Shown piece after piece: positions 1 through 6,605 of a stretch of DNA of 38,488 nucleotides. The notes beneath the pieces are model-generated. The model was given only the letters and a program-made list of their open reading frames with translations, ran no database searches and was not told the origin of the DNA. The translations under genes were made by a program, and so were the position numbers. This DNA comes from UBA791 sp963602355. Lineage in GTDB: Bacteria > Cyanobacteriota > Vampirovibrionia > Gastranaerophilales > Gastranaerophilaceae. Position 1 is the stretch's first letter. Each line of letters begins with the position of its first letter. The stretch lies in assembly GCA_963602355.1 (NCBI GenBank), contig CAVCIU010000014.1, forward strand, positions 1-38,488, written 5' to 3'.

Positions 1-40
1 CTAAAATAAGTAAATTGATATTATAATAAAGTATTTTTGC

Positions 41-78
41 AAAAAAAAATTGCCCGCATGCGAGCAATTTTTTTTATT
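41..78 (-). terminator. Intrinsic terminator downstream of glgA
   Basis: A GC-rich palindrome (AATTGC, then CGCATGCG, then GCAATT, at 48-69) is flanked by A-runs on one side and T-runs on the other. It lies just past the glgA stop codon at 96-98. Read on the minus strand it forms a hairpin followed by a U-tract. The symmetric flanks mean it could work in both directions. Confidence 0.75.
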
Positions 79-95
79 ATTTTTTCAGATTTAAA

Positions 96-1544
96 TTATT
101 TACCTAATAATTCTCTATACATGTCCATGTATTTTTCTGAACTTACTTTCCAGCTGAAGTCAGATTTCATAGCATTCTTTTGCATATGGTTGAATACTTT
201 TTTATTATGGTAAACATTGATTGCATAGTAAATAGCTTCTTTCATATCCCAAGCATTATATCTCCAGAACTTGAAGCCAGTTGCATCTTCTTGAGGAGTG
301 CCAACAACTGTGTTATCCAAACCACCTGTTGCTCTTACTATTGGTAATGAACCATATCTCATAGCGATTAATTGGCTTAATCCGCATGGTTCAAATTTTG
401 ATGGCATTAAGAACATGTCAGAACCAGCATACATTAAGTTTGCAAGTTTTGCATCGTAGCCGATGTGAGCTCTGATGTTTGGAGTGTTATTTGATAACCA
501 AATTAACAAGTTTTCAAGATTTTTGTCTCCAGAACCTAAGAATACAAAGTCTGCAGGAATCATTTTTAATTCGTCTTCCGCTGCTCTGATTAGGTCTAAA
601 CCTTTTTGGTCTACTAATCTCGATACCATTGCGATTAATGGTCTTTCTTCATCATATTTTAATGAGAAGTATTCCATTACTTTCTTTTTGTTTTCAGCTT
701 TACCACTAATCAATGAACGTACGTCGTAGTTTTTAGCAATATTTTTATCTTTTTTAGGATCGAATGCTGTGTAATCAATACCGTTTAAGATACCAACGAT
801 TTTGTGTTGTTGACATCTTAATGTGTAATCCATACCTTCGCCAAATTCTGGAGTTAGAATTTCTTCTGCATATTTTGGTGAAACAACTAAAATTTTGTCT
901 GAATAGTTGATTGCACCTTTAACCCAGTTTACACGTCCAAAGTGTTCAACACCGAATTCATTATATACAATATCTTTTCTCATGTTTGCAAAATCTAAAA
1001 CGTCATCAAACCAAATACCTTGATATGCTAAGTTGTGGATTTGGAATACTGTTTTTGCATCTTTGTAGAAGTCATCATATCTATAATTACTGTGAACATA
1101 TACAGGAATCATAGCTGTGTGCCAATCATTTGTGTGAATAACGTCTGGTTTAAAGTTTAATTTTTTAGCATATTCCATTACTGCTAATGAAAATGCGATA
1201 TATCTTTCGTGTTCGTATCTTGGGTCTAGGTTTCTTGGATATACGTCTTTGAAACAGCTGAAATACCATTCATTTTCTACAAAGTACATGTCAATTTTTG
1301 TTCCAGGCATTTTGCAAGTATATAAATTAAATCTTTGTGGTTGGTATTGAAAATCTATCCACATTTCCATACCTTCCATTTTTTTGATACCGAATTTTTC
1401 TCTATCAATACTACCGTGTAATGGTGTAAAAATAGCCATATCAACTTTCTTTTCTAAGAATTTTGGCATACTTCCCATTACGTCAGCAAGTCCGCCAACT
1501 TTTGAAAATGGTGCCACTTCTGCAGCTGCAAATAAAACTTTCAT
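96..1544 (-). CDS. glgA: Glycogen synthase (ADP-glucose type)
   Basis: This protein elongates alpha-1,4-glucan from ADP-glucose in the cytoplasm, so the cell stores glycogen. The start at 1544 gives 482 residues beginning MKVLFAAAEVAPFSKVGGLA, the classic GT5 N-terminus, with the KVGGLAD nucleotide-sugar motif at about residues 15-21. The C-terminal half carries the GT-B donor-site segment SKFEPCGLSQ followed by RATGGL. An upstream in-frame start would add 19 atypical residues. The chosen ATG is preceded by AAGGAG at good spacing, so 1544 is preferred. It is transcribed alone, divergently from the DUF711 gene, and ends at a terminator. The length matches the family (about 475-490). No other glg genes are in the window. 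Confidence 0.95.
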   Translation of the reverse strand: MKVLFAAAEVAPFSKVGGLADVMGSMPKFLEKKVDMAIFTPLHGSIDREKFGIKKMEGMEMWIDFQYQPQRFNLYTCKMPGTKIDMYFVENEWYFSCFKDVYPRNLDPRYEHERYIAFSLAVMEYAKKLNFKPDVIHTNDWHTAMIPVYVHSNYRYDDFYKDAKTVFQIHNLAYQGIWFDDVLDFANMRKDIVYNEFGVEHFGRVNWVKGAINYSDKILVVSPKYAEEILTPEFGEGMDYTLRCQQHKIVGILNGIDYTAFDPKKDKNIAKNYDVRSLISGKAENKKKVMEYFSLKYDEERPLIAMVSRLVDQKGLDLIRAAEDELKMIPADFVFLGSGDKNLENLLIWLSNNTPNIRAHIGYDAKLANLMYAGSDMFLMPSKFEPCGLSQLIAMRYGSLPIVRATGGLDNTVVGTPQEDATGFKFWRYNAWDMKEAIYYAINVYHNKKVFNHMQKNAMKSDFSWKVSSEKYMDMYRELLGK

Positions 1545-1606
1545 TTTTATACTCCTTATTAATTTTATTGTCATTATAACAAACTTATTTTTTATTGCCA
1601 ACTTTG

Positions 1607-1615
1607 TGATATAAT
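1607..1615 (+). promoter_or_regulatory. Extended -10 promoter of the DUF711 gene
   Basis: TGATATAAT matches the extended -10 consensus TGnTATAAT and ends 31 nt before the ATG at 1647. No good -35 hexamer is visible, as expected for an extended -10 promoter. The gene's Shine-Dalgarno AAGGGG is at 1631-1636. Confidence 0.6.
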
Positions 1616-1646
1616 TTTAATATATATATTAAGGGGTATTTTATTT

Positions 1647-3014
1647 ATGAGTGTTATTAACGAATCTTTTGTACTTGAAACTATTGATATGATTAGATTG
1701 TATAATCTTGATATCAGAACTGTTACTCTTGCGTTAAGCTTGAGAGATTGTATTTCAGATGATGTGGATAAGGTTTGTGAAAATATTCATAACAAGATTT
1801 TAAAATATGCAAAAAATCTTGTTTCTTATGCAAATGATTTTGAAAATGAGTATTCAATTCCAATTTGCAATAAAAGAATTTCTGTAACTCCAATTTCTTT
1901 GATTGGCGAAGCTTGTAAGAATTATGATTATGTAAAAATTGCTAAAACATTAGACGATGCTGCAAAAGAGGTCGGTGTTGATTTTGTTGGAGGTTTTTCT
2001 GCTCTTGTAGAAAAAGGTTGTACAAGAGGTGATGAAGCCCTTATTGAAGCAATTCCAGAAGCTCTTGCTTGCACAGATAAAGTTTGCTCTTCTGTAAACT
2101 TGGCAAGTTCAAAAGCCGGTATTAATATGAATGCTGTTTTGAAAATGGCAGGAATTGTAAAAAAAGCTGCATTATTGACTAAAGATAAAGACGGTCTTGG
2201 TGCTGCAAAATTAGTAAGTTTCTGTAATGTTCCTGGGGATAATCCATTTATGGCGGGTGCATTCTGTGGTTATGGCGAACCTGAATGTGCATTAAACGTT
2301 GGTGTTTCTGGTCCAGGGGTTGTAAGAGCTGCAATAGAAAGACTTGATAAAAAAGCTGATATGAGCGAACTTGCAAATACAATCAAAAAGATTGCATACA
2401 AAATCACAACAACAGGTGAACTTGTTGGTAGGGATATGGCAAAAAGATTGAACATACCTTTTGGGGTTGTAGATTTATCATTGGCACCAACTCCAGCTAT
2501 TGGAGATAGTGTTGCCGGTATCTTCAAAGCTATGGGACTTGAAGATGTTGGCGCGCACGGAACAGTTGCTGCATTAGCAATGCTTAATGATGCCGTTAAA
2601 AAAGGTGGTATTATGGCAAGTTCACATGTCGGTGGACTTTCTGGCGCTTTTATTCCTGTTTCTGAAGATGCTGGTATGATTGAAGCGGCTAAACTTAAAC
2701 ATCTTACATTTGACAAATTAGAAGCAATGACTTCTGTTTGCTCAGTAGGTTTGGATATGATTGCGCTTTCAGGTGATACTCCAGAAGATGTTATTTCTGG
2801 TATTATCGCTGACGAAATGGCAATTGGTATGATTAATAAGAAAACAACAGCGGTAAGAGTTATACCTGTTCCTGATAAAAAAGTTGGCGACATTGTAAGA
2901 TGGGGCGGTTTATTAGGTGAAGCTCCTATTATGCCAATTAATACATTGTCTGCACAAAACTTTGTAAGTCGTGGTGGTAGAATTCCTGCGCCAATTCATA
3001 GTTTAAACAATTAG
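1647..3014 (+). CDS. DUF711 / UPF0210 (PFL-family) protein
   Basis: The 455-residue protein belongs to the DUF711 family, often labelled 'PFL family protein' because of structural likeness to pyruvate formate-lyase-type folds. No reaction is established for the family. Recognisable features are the N-terminal LETIDMIRLYNLDIRTVTL segment, the glycine-rich middle (VGVSGPGVVRAAIE), and the C-terminal segment with WGGLLGEAPIMP and SRGGRIPAPIHSLNN, where full-length members end. Length is typical (about 450). It has a good SD (AAGGGG) and an extended -10 promoter. In many genomes this family sits beside an ACT-domain protein. Here the next gene is instead a 128-residue unknown 8 nt downstream, so the two are probably co-transcribed. 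Confidence 0.88.
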   Translation: MSVINESFVLETIDMIRLYNLDIRTVTLALSLRDCISDDVDKVCENIHNKILKYAKNLVSYANDFENEYSIPICNKRISVTPISLIGEACKNYDYVKIAKTLDDAAKEVGVDFVGGFSALVEKGCTRGDEALIEAIPEALACTDKVCSSVNLASSKAGINMNAVLKMAGIVKKAALLTKDKDGLGAAKLVSFCNVPGDNPFMAGAFCGYGEPECALNVGVSGPGVVRAAIERLDKKADMSELANTIKKIAYKITTTGELVGRDMAKRLNIPFGVVDLSLAPTPAIGDSVAGIFKAMGLEDVGAHGTVAALAMLNDAVKKGGIMASSHVGGLSGAFIPVSEDAGMIEAAKLKHLTFDKLEAMTSVCSVGLDMIALSGDTPEDVISGIIADEMAIGMINKKTTAVRVIPVPDKKVGDIVRWGGLLGEAPIMPINTLSAQNFVSRGGRIPAPIHSLNN

Positions 3015-3022
3015 AGGTTATT

Positions 3023-3409
3023 ATGGTTGATAGCTTGTACAGATATTCAAATATGTTGAAAGATTTTATTATCGATGAATTGTCAACTCCGCAAAATCGT
3101 AATATTGACAAACATAGATATAATAATTTAAAAATTTCTATGGATTTGGATAGATTTCCTGTACCTCACATTGTAATAAGAATTGGTATCTCAGAAGGTG
3201 TAATCGCCTTAGACACAGGTGATTTAATCTATGGTTCTATTGGTCAAGATCCTAAACACATTAAAAAATGGTTAAAACGTGGCAGTGTTTATACAGAATT
3301 GCTTCAAATTTGGAATATGGAAAATATGAAGCATGAAAAAGCTATTCAAGCTGAAAGAGAAAACGCACAAAAAGCTAAAAAAGAAAATTTGGACGACTTT
3401 TTTAACTAA
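3023..3409 (+). CDS. Small protein of unknown function
   Basis: I do not recognise a family for this 128-residue protein. It has no signal peptide or membrane segment. The first 90 residues look like a compact alpha/beta domain (PHIVIRIGISEGVIALDTGD suggests a beta hairpin). The last 35 or so residues are a charged, alanine- and glutamate-rich helix (EKAIQAERENAQKAKKENLD) with coiled-coil character. It starts 8 nt after the DUF711 stop, with AGAGGT overlapping that stop as its ribosome site, so it is almost certainly the second gene of that operon. This suggests a related job, but nothing in the sequence names it. Confidence 0.75.
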   Translation: MVDSLYRYSNMLKDFIIDELSTPQNRNIDKHRYNNLKISMDLDRFPVPHIVIRIGISEGVIALDTGDLIYGSIGQDPKHIKKWLKRGSVYTELLQIWNMENMKHEKAIQAERENAQKAKKENLDDFFN

Positions 3410-3423
3410 TATTTACATAATAT

Positions 3424-3474
3424 TTGCATTTTATTGTTTTTATTTTATGATAGTATAGTAACCGCAATTGCGGT
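3424..3474 (+). promoter_or_regulatory. Promoter of the rpmG-trnW-secE-nusG-rplKA cluster, with palindrome
   Basis: TTGCAT (3424-3429), a 16-bp spacer and TATGAT (3446-3451) form a plausible sigma70 promoter. TATAGT at 3454-3459 is a second candidate -10. A perfect 14-bp palindrome, ACCGCAATTGCGGT, sits at 3461-3474, at or just after the expected start of transcription, where a repressor would act. It could also form a short hairpin in the 5' leader. Confidence 0.55.
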
Positions 3475-3507
3475 ATATTTTAATATGAAAAAATAAGGAA
3501 TTTAATT

Positions 3508-3675
3508 ATGGGCATTAAAGGCAGAGTTGACAAAATGGTAGTTCTAGCTTGCGAAGAATGCAAAGAAAGAAACTACACAACAGTTAAAAACAAAAAAAAC
3601 ATTAAAGAAAGATTAGAATTAAAAAAATACTGTTCTCGTTGTCAAAGACACACAGTACACAAAGAAACAAAATAG
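3508..3675 (+). CDS. rpmG: 50S ribosomal protein bL33
   Basis: This 55-residue protein begins MGIKGRVDKMVVLACEECKE and carries the zinc-binding pair CEEC and CSRC of the C+ form of bL33, a component of the large ribosomal subunit near the E site. Length fits the family (49-55). AAGGA lies at good distance before the ATG. It is followed by tRNA-Trp and secE, the common bacterial order rpmG-trnW-secE-nusG-rplK-rplA, which strongly supports the call. Four intact cysteines suggest a zinc-dependent form. Confidence 0.95.
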   Translation: MGIKGRVDKMVVLACEECKERNYTTVKNKKNIKERLELKKYCSRCQRHTVHKETK

Positions 3676-3694
3676 TTTTTAGAATACGACAAGA

Positions 3695-3767
3695 GCGTCC
3701 TTAGTTCAGTTGGTAGAACGTCGGTCTCCAAAACCGGATGTCGAGGGTTCGAGTCCTTCAGGGCGCG
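3695..3767 (+). tRNA. trnW: tRNA-Trp (anticodon CCA)
   Basis: The acceptor stem GCGTCCT pairs with AGGGCGC (one G-U), with discriminator G at 3767. The anticodon arm has stem TCGGT/ACCGG and loop CTCCAAA, placing CCA at 3728-3730. The T arm has GGGTTCGAGTCC. The length is 73 nt and no 3' CCA is encoded. It sits in its usual place between rpmG and secE and is probably cut from the shared transcript. Confidence 0.96.
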
Positions 3768-3791
3768 AGTCGTTCAAATTTAAAGGTTGAG

Positions 3792-3992
3792 ATGATGAAC
3801 AATACAATTAATTCAATAGTTACATACTTCAAAGGTGTTAAATCTGAGTGGAGTAAAATTATTTGGCCAGAAAAAAATCAAGTAATTGCAGAAACTGCAT
3901 TTGTTGTGGCTATTGTTGCTATTTTTACTATTAGTGTTTATCTTATCGACTTAGTTTTTAAAGGACTTTTAGGTTTAATACCTATCAAATAA
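3792..3992 (+). CDS. secE: Preprotein translocase subunit SecE
   Basis: SecE is the small clamp subunit of the SecYEG channel in the inner membrane. The 66-residue product has a conserved amphipathic segment (YFKGVKSEWSKIIWP) followed by one transmembrane helix at about residues 32-55, the short single-helix form found outside the proteobacteria. AAAGG at 3782-3786 precedes two consecutive ATGs (3792 and 3795), and either could be the start. An open frame continues upstream into the tRNA gene and is rejected as coding. It sits 24 nt after tRNA-Trp and 12 nt before nusG. Confidence 0.92.
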   Translation: MMNNTINSIVTYFKGVKSEWSKIIWPEKNQVIAETAFVVAIVAIFTISVYLIDLVFKGLLGLIPIK

Positions 3993-4004
3993 TTAGGTGG
4001 ATTT

Positions 4005-4655
4005 ATGACAGATAAAAAATTAGATGAAGAATTAGTAGAAGAAACAGTTGATACTGTTGAAACAGAGGCTGAAACTCCTGCTGAAGTTGCTCCAGTTGAA
4101 ACAGCTGAAGAAAAACCTTCTAAAAAAGATAATAAAAAACGTTGGTACATCGTTCACACATATTCTGGTTATGAAAACAAAGTTAAAGTTAACCTTGAAA
4201 AACGTATCGAATATATGAACATGGCTGACAAAATCTTTAGAATTGAAGTTCCACAGAAAACTGTAACTCAAGTTAAAGGTGGAAAGAAACAAGAAAAAGA
4301 TGAAAAAATATTCCCAGGTTATGTATTAGTTGAAATGATTATGGACGAAGACAGCTGGTATGTAGTAAGACACACATCAGGTGTTACAAAATTCGTTGGT
4401 TCAGCTAAAAAACCTATTCCAGCTAAAGAAAGTGAAATCAAAAGAATTATTCACAGAACTGATACTCAAGTACAAAAAATTGAACTTGACGTTAAAGCTG
4501 GCGATCAAGTACGTATTATTTCTGGTCCATTCGCTGAATTCGTTGGTGAAATCACAGAAGTTTATCCAGATAAAGCTAAATTACGTGCTAACGTTTCAAT
4601 CTTTGGACGTGAAACTCCAGTTGAATTAGAATACAAACAAATTCAAAAATTATAA
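4005..4655 (+). CDS. nusG: Transcription termination/antitermination factor NusG
   Basis: NusG binds RNA polymerase, links it to Rho or the ribosome, and suppresses or promotes pausing. The NGN domain starts at about residue 46 (KRWYIVHTYSGYENKVKVNL) and includes FPGYVLVEM and VRHTSGVTKFVG. The KOW domain follows at about residues 163-216 (KAGDQVRIISGPFAEFVGEI). About 45 residues precede the NGN domain and are unusually acidic (many Glu, Thr, Val and Asp), a lineage-style extension of unknown role. SD AGGTGG precedes the ATG. It is in the standard position between secE and rplK. Confidence 0.96.
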   Translation: MTDKKLDEELVEETVDTVETEAETPAEVAPVETAEEKPSKKDNKKRWYIVHTYSGYENKVKVNLEKRIEYMNMADKIFRIEVPQKTVTQVKGGKKQEKDEKIFPGYVLVEMIMDEDSWYVVRHTSGVTKFVGSAKKPIPAKESEIKRIIHRTDTQVQKIELDVKAGDQVRIISGPFAEFVGEITEVYPDKAKLRANVSIFGRETPVELEYKQIQKL

Positions 4656-4658
4656 TGA

Positions 4659-4687
4659 GTGGAAGGGGAAAGTCCCCGTTTGACCAC
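4659..4687 (+). promoter_or_regulatory. Putative ribosomal protein L1 binding element before rplK
   Basis: GTGG (4659-4662) pairs with CCAC (4684-4687). Inside, GGGGA (4665-4669) pairs with TCCCC (4673-4677), closing a 3-nt loop. The internal loop is asymmetric: AA on the 5' side and GTTTGA on the 3' side. This two-helix, asymmetric-loop shape is the type bound by L1 on 23S rRNA and on its own mRNA. It lies just upstream of the rplK SD, and a matching element lies upstream of rplA. Confidence 0.55.
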
Positions 4688-4703
4688 AGAAAGGAAAAAT
4701 AAA

Positions 4704-5132
4704 ATGGCAAAAAAAGTAGTAGGCAAAATTAAGCTTCAAATTCAAGCCGGTAAAGCTAATCCATCACCACCAGTTGGTCCTGCTTTAGGTCAACACGGTG
4801 TTAACATCATGGATTTTTGTAAGCAATTCAATGCTAAAACTGAATCTCAAGCAGGTTATATTATCCCTGTAATTATTGATGTTTATGAAGATAGAAGTTT
4901 CTCTTTTATCATCAAATCACCACCAGCTCCAGTGTTAATTAAAAAAGCATTAAATATTCCTAAAGGTTCATCAACTCCTAATAAAGAAAAAGTTGGTGAA
5001 ATCACAAGAGCTCAATTGGAAGAAATCGCTAAAATTAAAATGAATGATTTGAATGCAACAACAATGGACGCAGCAGTTGAGATGATTAAAGGCTCATGTA
5101 GAGCTATGGGTGTAACAGTTAAAGAAGACTAG
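4704..5132 (+). CDS. rplK: 50S ribosomal protein uL11
   Basis: The 142-residue protein of the GTPase-associated centre begins MAKKVVGKIKLQIQAGKANP and contains the signature PPVGPALGQHGVNIMDFCKQ. The C-terminal RNA-binding domain follows, with GEITRAQLEEIAKIK and ending near GSCRAMGV. The start at 4704 follows AAAGGA and matches the family; an in-frame start at 4659 would add 15 unrelated residues encoded in the regulatory stem-loop. It sits between nusG and rplA. Confidence 0.97.
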   Translation: MAKKVVGKIKLQIQAGKANPSPPVGPALGQHGVNIMDFCKQFNAKTESQAGYIIPVIIDVYEDRSFSFIIKSPPAPVLIKKALNIPKGSSTPNKEKVGEITRAQLEEIAKIKMNDLNATTMDAAVEMIKGSCRAMGVTVKED

Positions 5133-5144
5133 TTATACTTAGAC

Positions 5145-5174
5145 TGGAAGGACTTTTTAGTCCGTTAATACCAC
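5145..5174 (+). promoter_or_regulatory. Second putative L1 binding element, before rplA
   Basis: TGG (5145-5147) pairs with CCA (5171-5173). Inside, GGACT (5150-5154) pairs with AGTCC (5159-5163) around a TTTT loop. The asymmetric internal loop is AA opposite GTTAATA. The order TGG-AA-GG...CC-GTT...ACCAC-GAAAGGA matches the element before rplK although the stem bases differ, so the pairing is kept by compensating changes. It ends just before the rplA SD. Confidence 0.55.
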
Positions 5175-5190
5175 GAAAGGAAAATTTAAA

Positions 5191-5916
5191 ATGGCAAAAT
5201 TAACAAAAAAACAAAAGAAAATGGCTGAAATGCTAGAAGGTTTTGAACAACCATCTACTGCAGTTGAGGCTATTAAAAAATTAAAAGAAATTTCAAGTGA
5301 AGTTTCAAAATTCAATGAAACAGTTGAATGTCACATGCGTTTAGGTATTGAAGTAAAACACGCAGACCAACAAGTACGTTCAACAACAGTATTACCAGCA
5401 GGTCTTGGTAAAACTGTTAGAGTATGCGTTATCGCTAAAGGTGCTAAAGCAACTGAAGCTTTAAATGCAGGCGCTGATGCAGCTGGTGCTGAAGAAATTA
5501 TTGAAAAAATCGAAGGCGGTTGGTTCGAATTCGATACATTAATTGCTACACCAGATTGTATGGGTATGCTTGGTAAATTAGGTCGTGTTTTAGGTCCTAA
5601 AGGCTTGATGCCAAACCCAAAAACAGGTACAGTTACTTTAGATGTTGCTGCAGCTGTTAAAGATGCTAAAGCTGGTAAAGTTGAATTCAGAGCTGATAAA
5701 CAAGGTATGATTCACTGCCCTATCGGTAAAATTCAATTCTCAGAAGAAGATTTAGTTAAGAACTTTGCAACTCTTGCAGATGCAATCTTGAGAGCTAAAC
5801 CTGCTTCAGCTAAAGGTACTTATGTTAAGTCAGTTTACTTGACTACAACAATGGGTCCTGGTATTAAATTAGACGCTAAAAACTTAGCTACAGAAGTTAG
5901 AGAAGTTATTGGCTAA
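5191..5916 (+). CDS. rplA: 50S ribosomal protein uL1
   Basis: This is the L1-stalk protein of the large subunit and, in many bacteria, the translational repressor of its own operon. The 241-residue product contains VLPAGLGKTVRVCVIAKG, GGWFEFDTLIATPDCMGML and the signature LGRVLGPKGLMPNPKTGTVT. The C-terminus has the conserved KPASAKGTYVKSVYLTTTMG. It is slightly longer than the usual 230-235 because of a short lysine-rich N-terminus. SD AAAGGA precedes the ATG. A strong terminator follows, so the rplJ-rplL genes that commonly come next are not in this operon. Confidence 0.97.
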   Translation: MAKLTKKQKKMAEMLEGFEQPSTAVEAIKKLKEISSEVSKFNETVECHMRLGIEVKHADQQVRSTTVLPAGLGKTVRVCVIAKGAKATEALNAGADAAGAEEIIEKIEGGWFEFDTLIATPDCMGMLGKLGRVLGPKGLMPNPKTGTVTLDVAAAVKDAKAGKVEFRADKQGMIHCPIGKIQFSEEDLVKNFATLADAILRAKPASAKGTYVKSVYLTTTMGPGIKLDAKNLATEVREVIG

Positions 5917-5927
5917 TAATTCTTATT

Positions 5928-5960
5928 AAAAGGCGGGAACAAAAGTTCCCGCCTTTTTTT
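5928..5960 (+). terminator. Intrinsic terminator after rplA
   Basis: AAAGGCGGGAAC pairs perfectly with GTTCCCGCCTTT around an AAAA loop and is followed by a run of T. This is the strongest terminator in the first third of the window and closes the rpmG-rplA cluster. Only about 20 nt separate it from the tmk ATG. Confidence 0.93.
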
Positions 5961-5981
5961 ATTATTTTTTAGGAGTATATT

Positions 5982-6605
5982 ATGAAAAAGGGTATGTTTA
6001 TTACATTTGAAGGTCAAGATGGTTGTGGAAAAACAACACAAATCAATCTTCTTGTTGAGTATTTACAAAAAAAAGGATATGAAGTTGTTCTAACTCGTGA
6101 GCCAGGTTGTAAAGGTTTAGGAGAAAAAATCAGAGGCTTATTGCTTGATTATGATGGCGAAGTTTCTTCTGTCTGTGAATCATTCCTATTTCTCGCAGAT
6201 AGAGCTCAAAATGTTGATATTATCGTTCGCAAAAATGTTGAGGCTGGTAAAATTGTAATTTCTGATAGACATACTGATTCATCTGTTGCTTATCAAGGTT
6301 ATGGTAGACAACTTGATGTTGAAAGAATTAATATGTTAAATGATATCGCTACAAGCGGTCTAAAACCTGATTTAACATACGTATTTGATATAGATGTTGA
6401 AACTTCTATGGCAAGAGTTGGTTCTCATAAAGACAGAATGGAATCAGCTGGTAAAGAGTTCTTTGAAAGAGTTCGTAATGGATATTTAGAAATAGCTAAA
6501 AAAGAACCAAACCGAGTTAAAGTAATTAACTCGGTCGATTCAATCGAAAATATTCATTCTAAGGTTGTTGATTTATTTGTTGAATTGGAAGAAAAATTCC
6601 TTTAA
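5982..6605 (+). CDS. tmk: Thymidylate kinase
   Basis: The enzyme phosphorylates dTMP to dTDP with ATP, a required step of dTTP synthesis. The 207-residue protein has the P-loop EGQDGCGKTTQ at about residues 10-20, the dTMP-binding TREPGCKGLGEKIR segment, and the DRHTDSSVAYQGYGR motif at about residues 92-106. SD AGGAG precedes the ATG. It follows the rplA terminator so closely that it probably depends on read-through or a promoter inside rplA. Its last 33 bp overlap the 3' end of the convergent peptidase gene. Confidence 0.95.
   Translation: MKKGMFITFEGQDGCGKTTQINLLVEYLQKKGYEVVLTREPGCKGLGEKIRGLLLDYDGEVSSVCESFLFLADRAQNVDIIVRKNVEAGKIVISDRHTDSSVAYQGYGRQLDVERINMLNDIATSGLKPDLTYVFDIDVETSMARVGSHKDRMESAGKEFFERVRNGYLEIAKKEPNRVKVINSVDSIENIHSKVVDLFVELEEKFL

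Noticed and set aside
20..27. TATAAT-like sequence at the left edge
   Set aside because: It reads on both strands in AT-rich DNA and any gene it serves would lie outside the window, so it cannot be tested here.
2270..2893. 207-codon open frame antisense to the DUF711 gene
   Set aside because: It lies wholly within a well-supported gene, has Ser/Ile/Pro-biased shadow composition, no SD and no family features.
3738..3791. Upstream extension of the secE frame into tRNA-Trp
   Set aside because: The extension encodes the tRNA 3' half; SD and family length place the start at 3792 or 3795.
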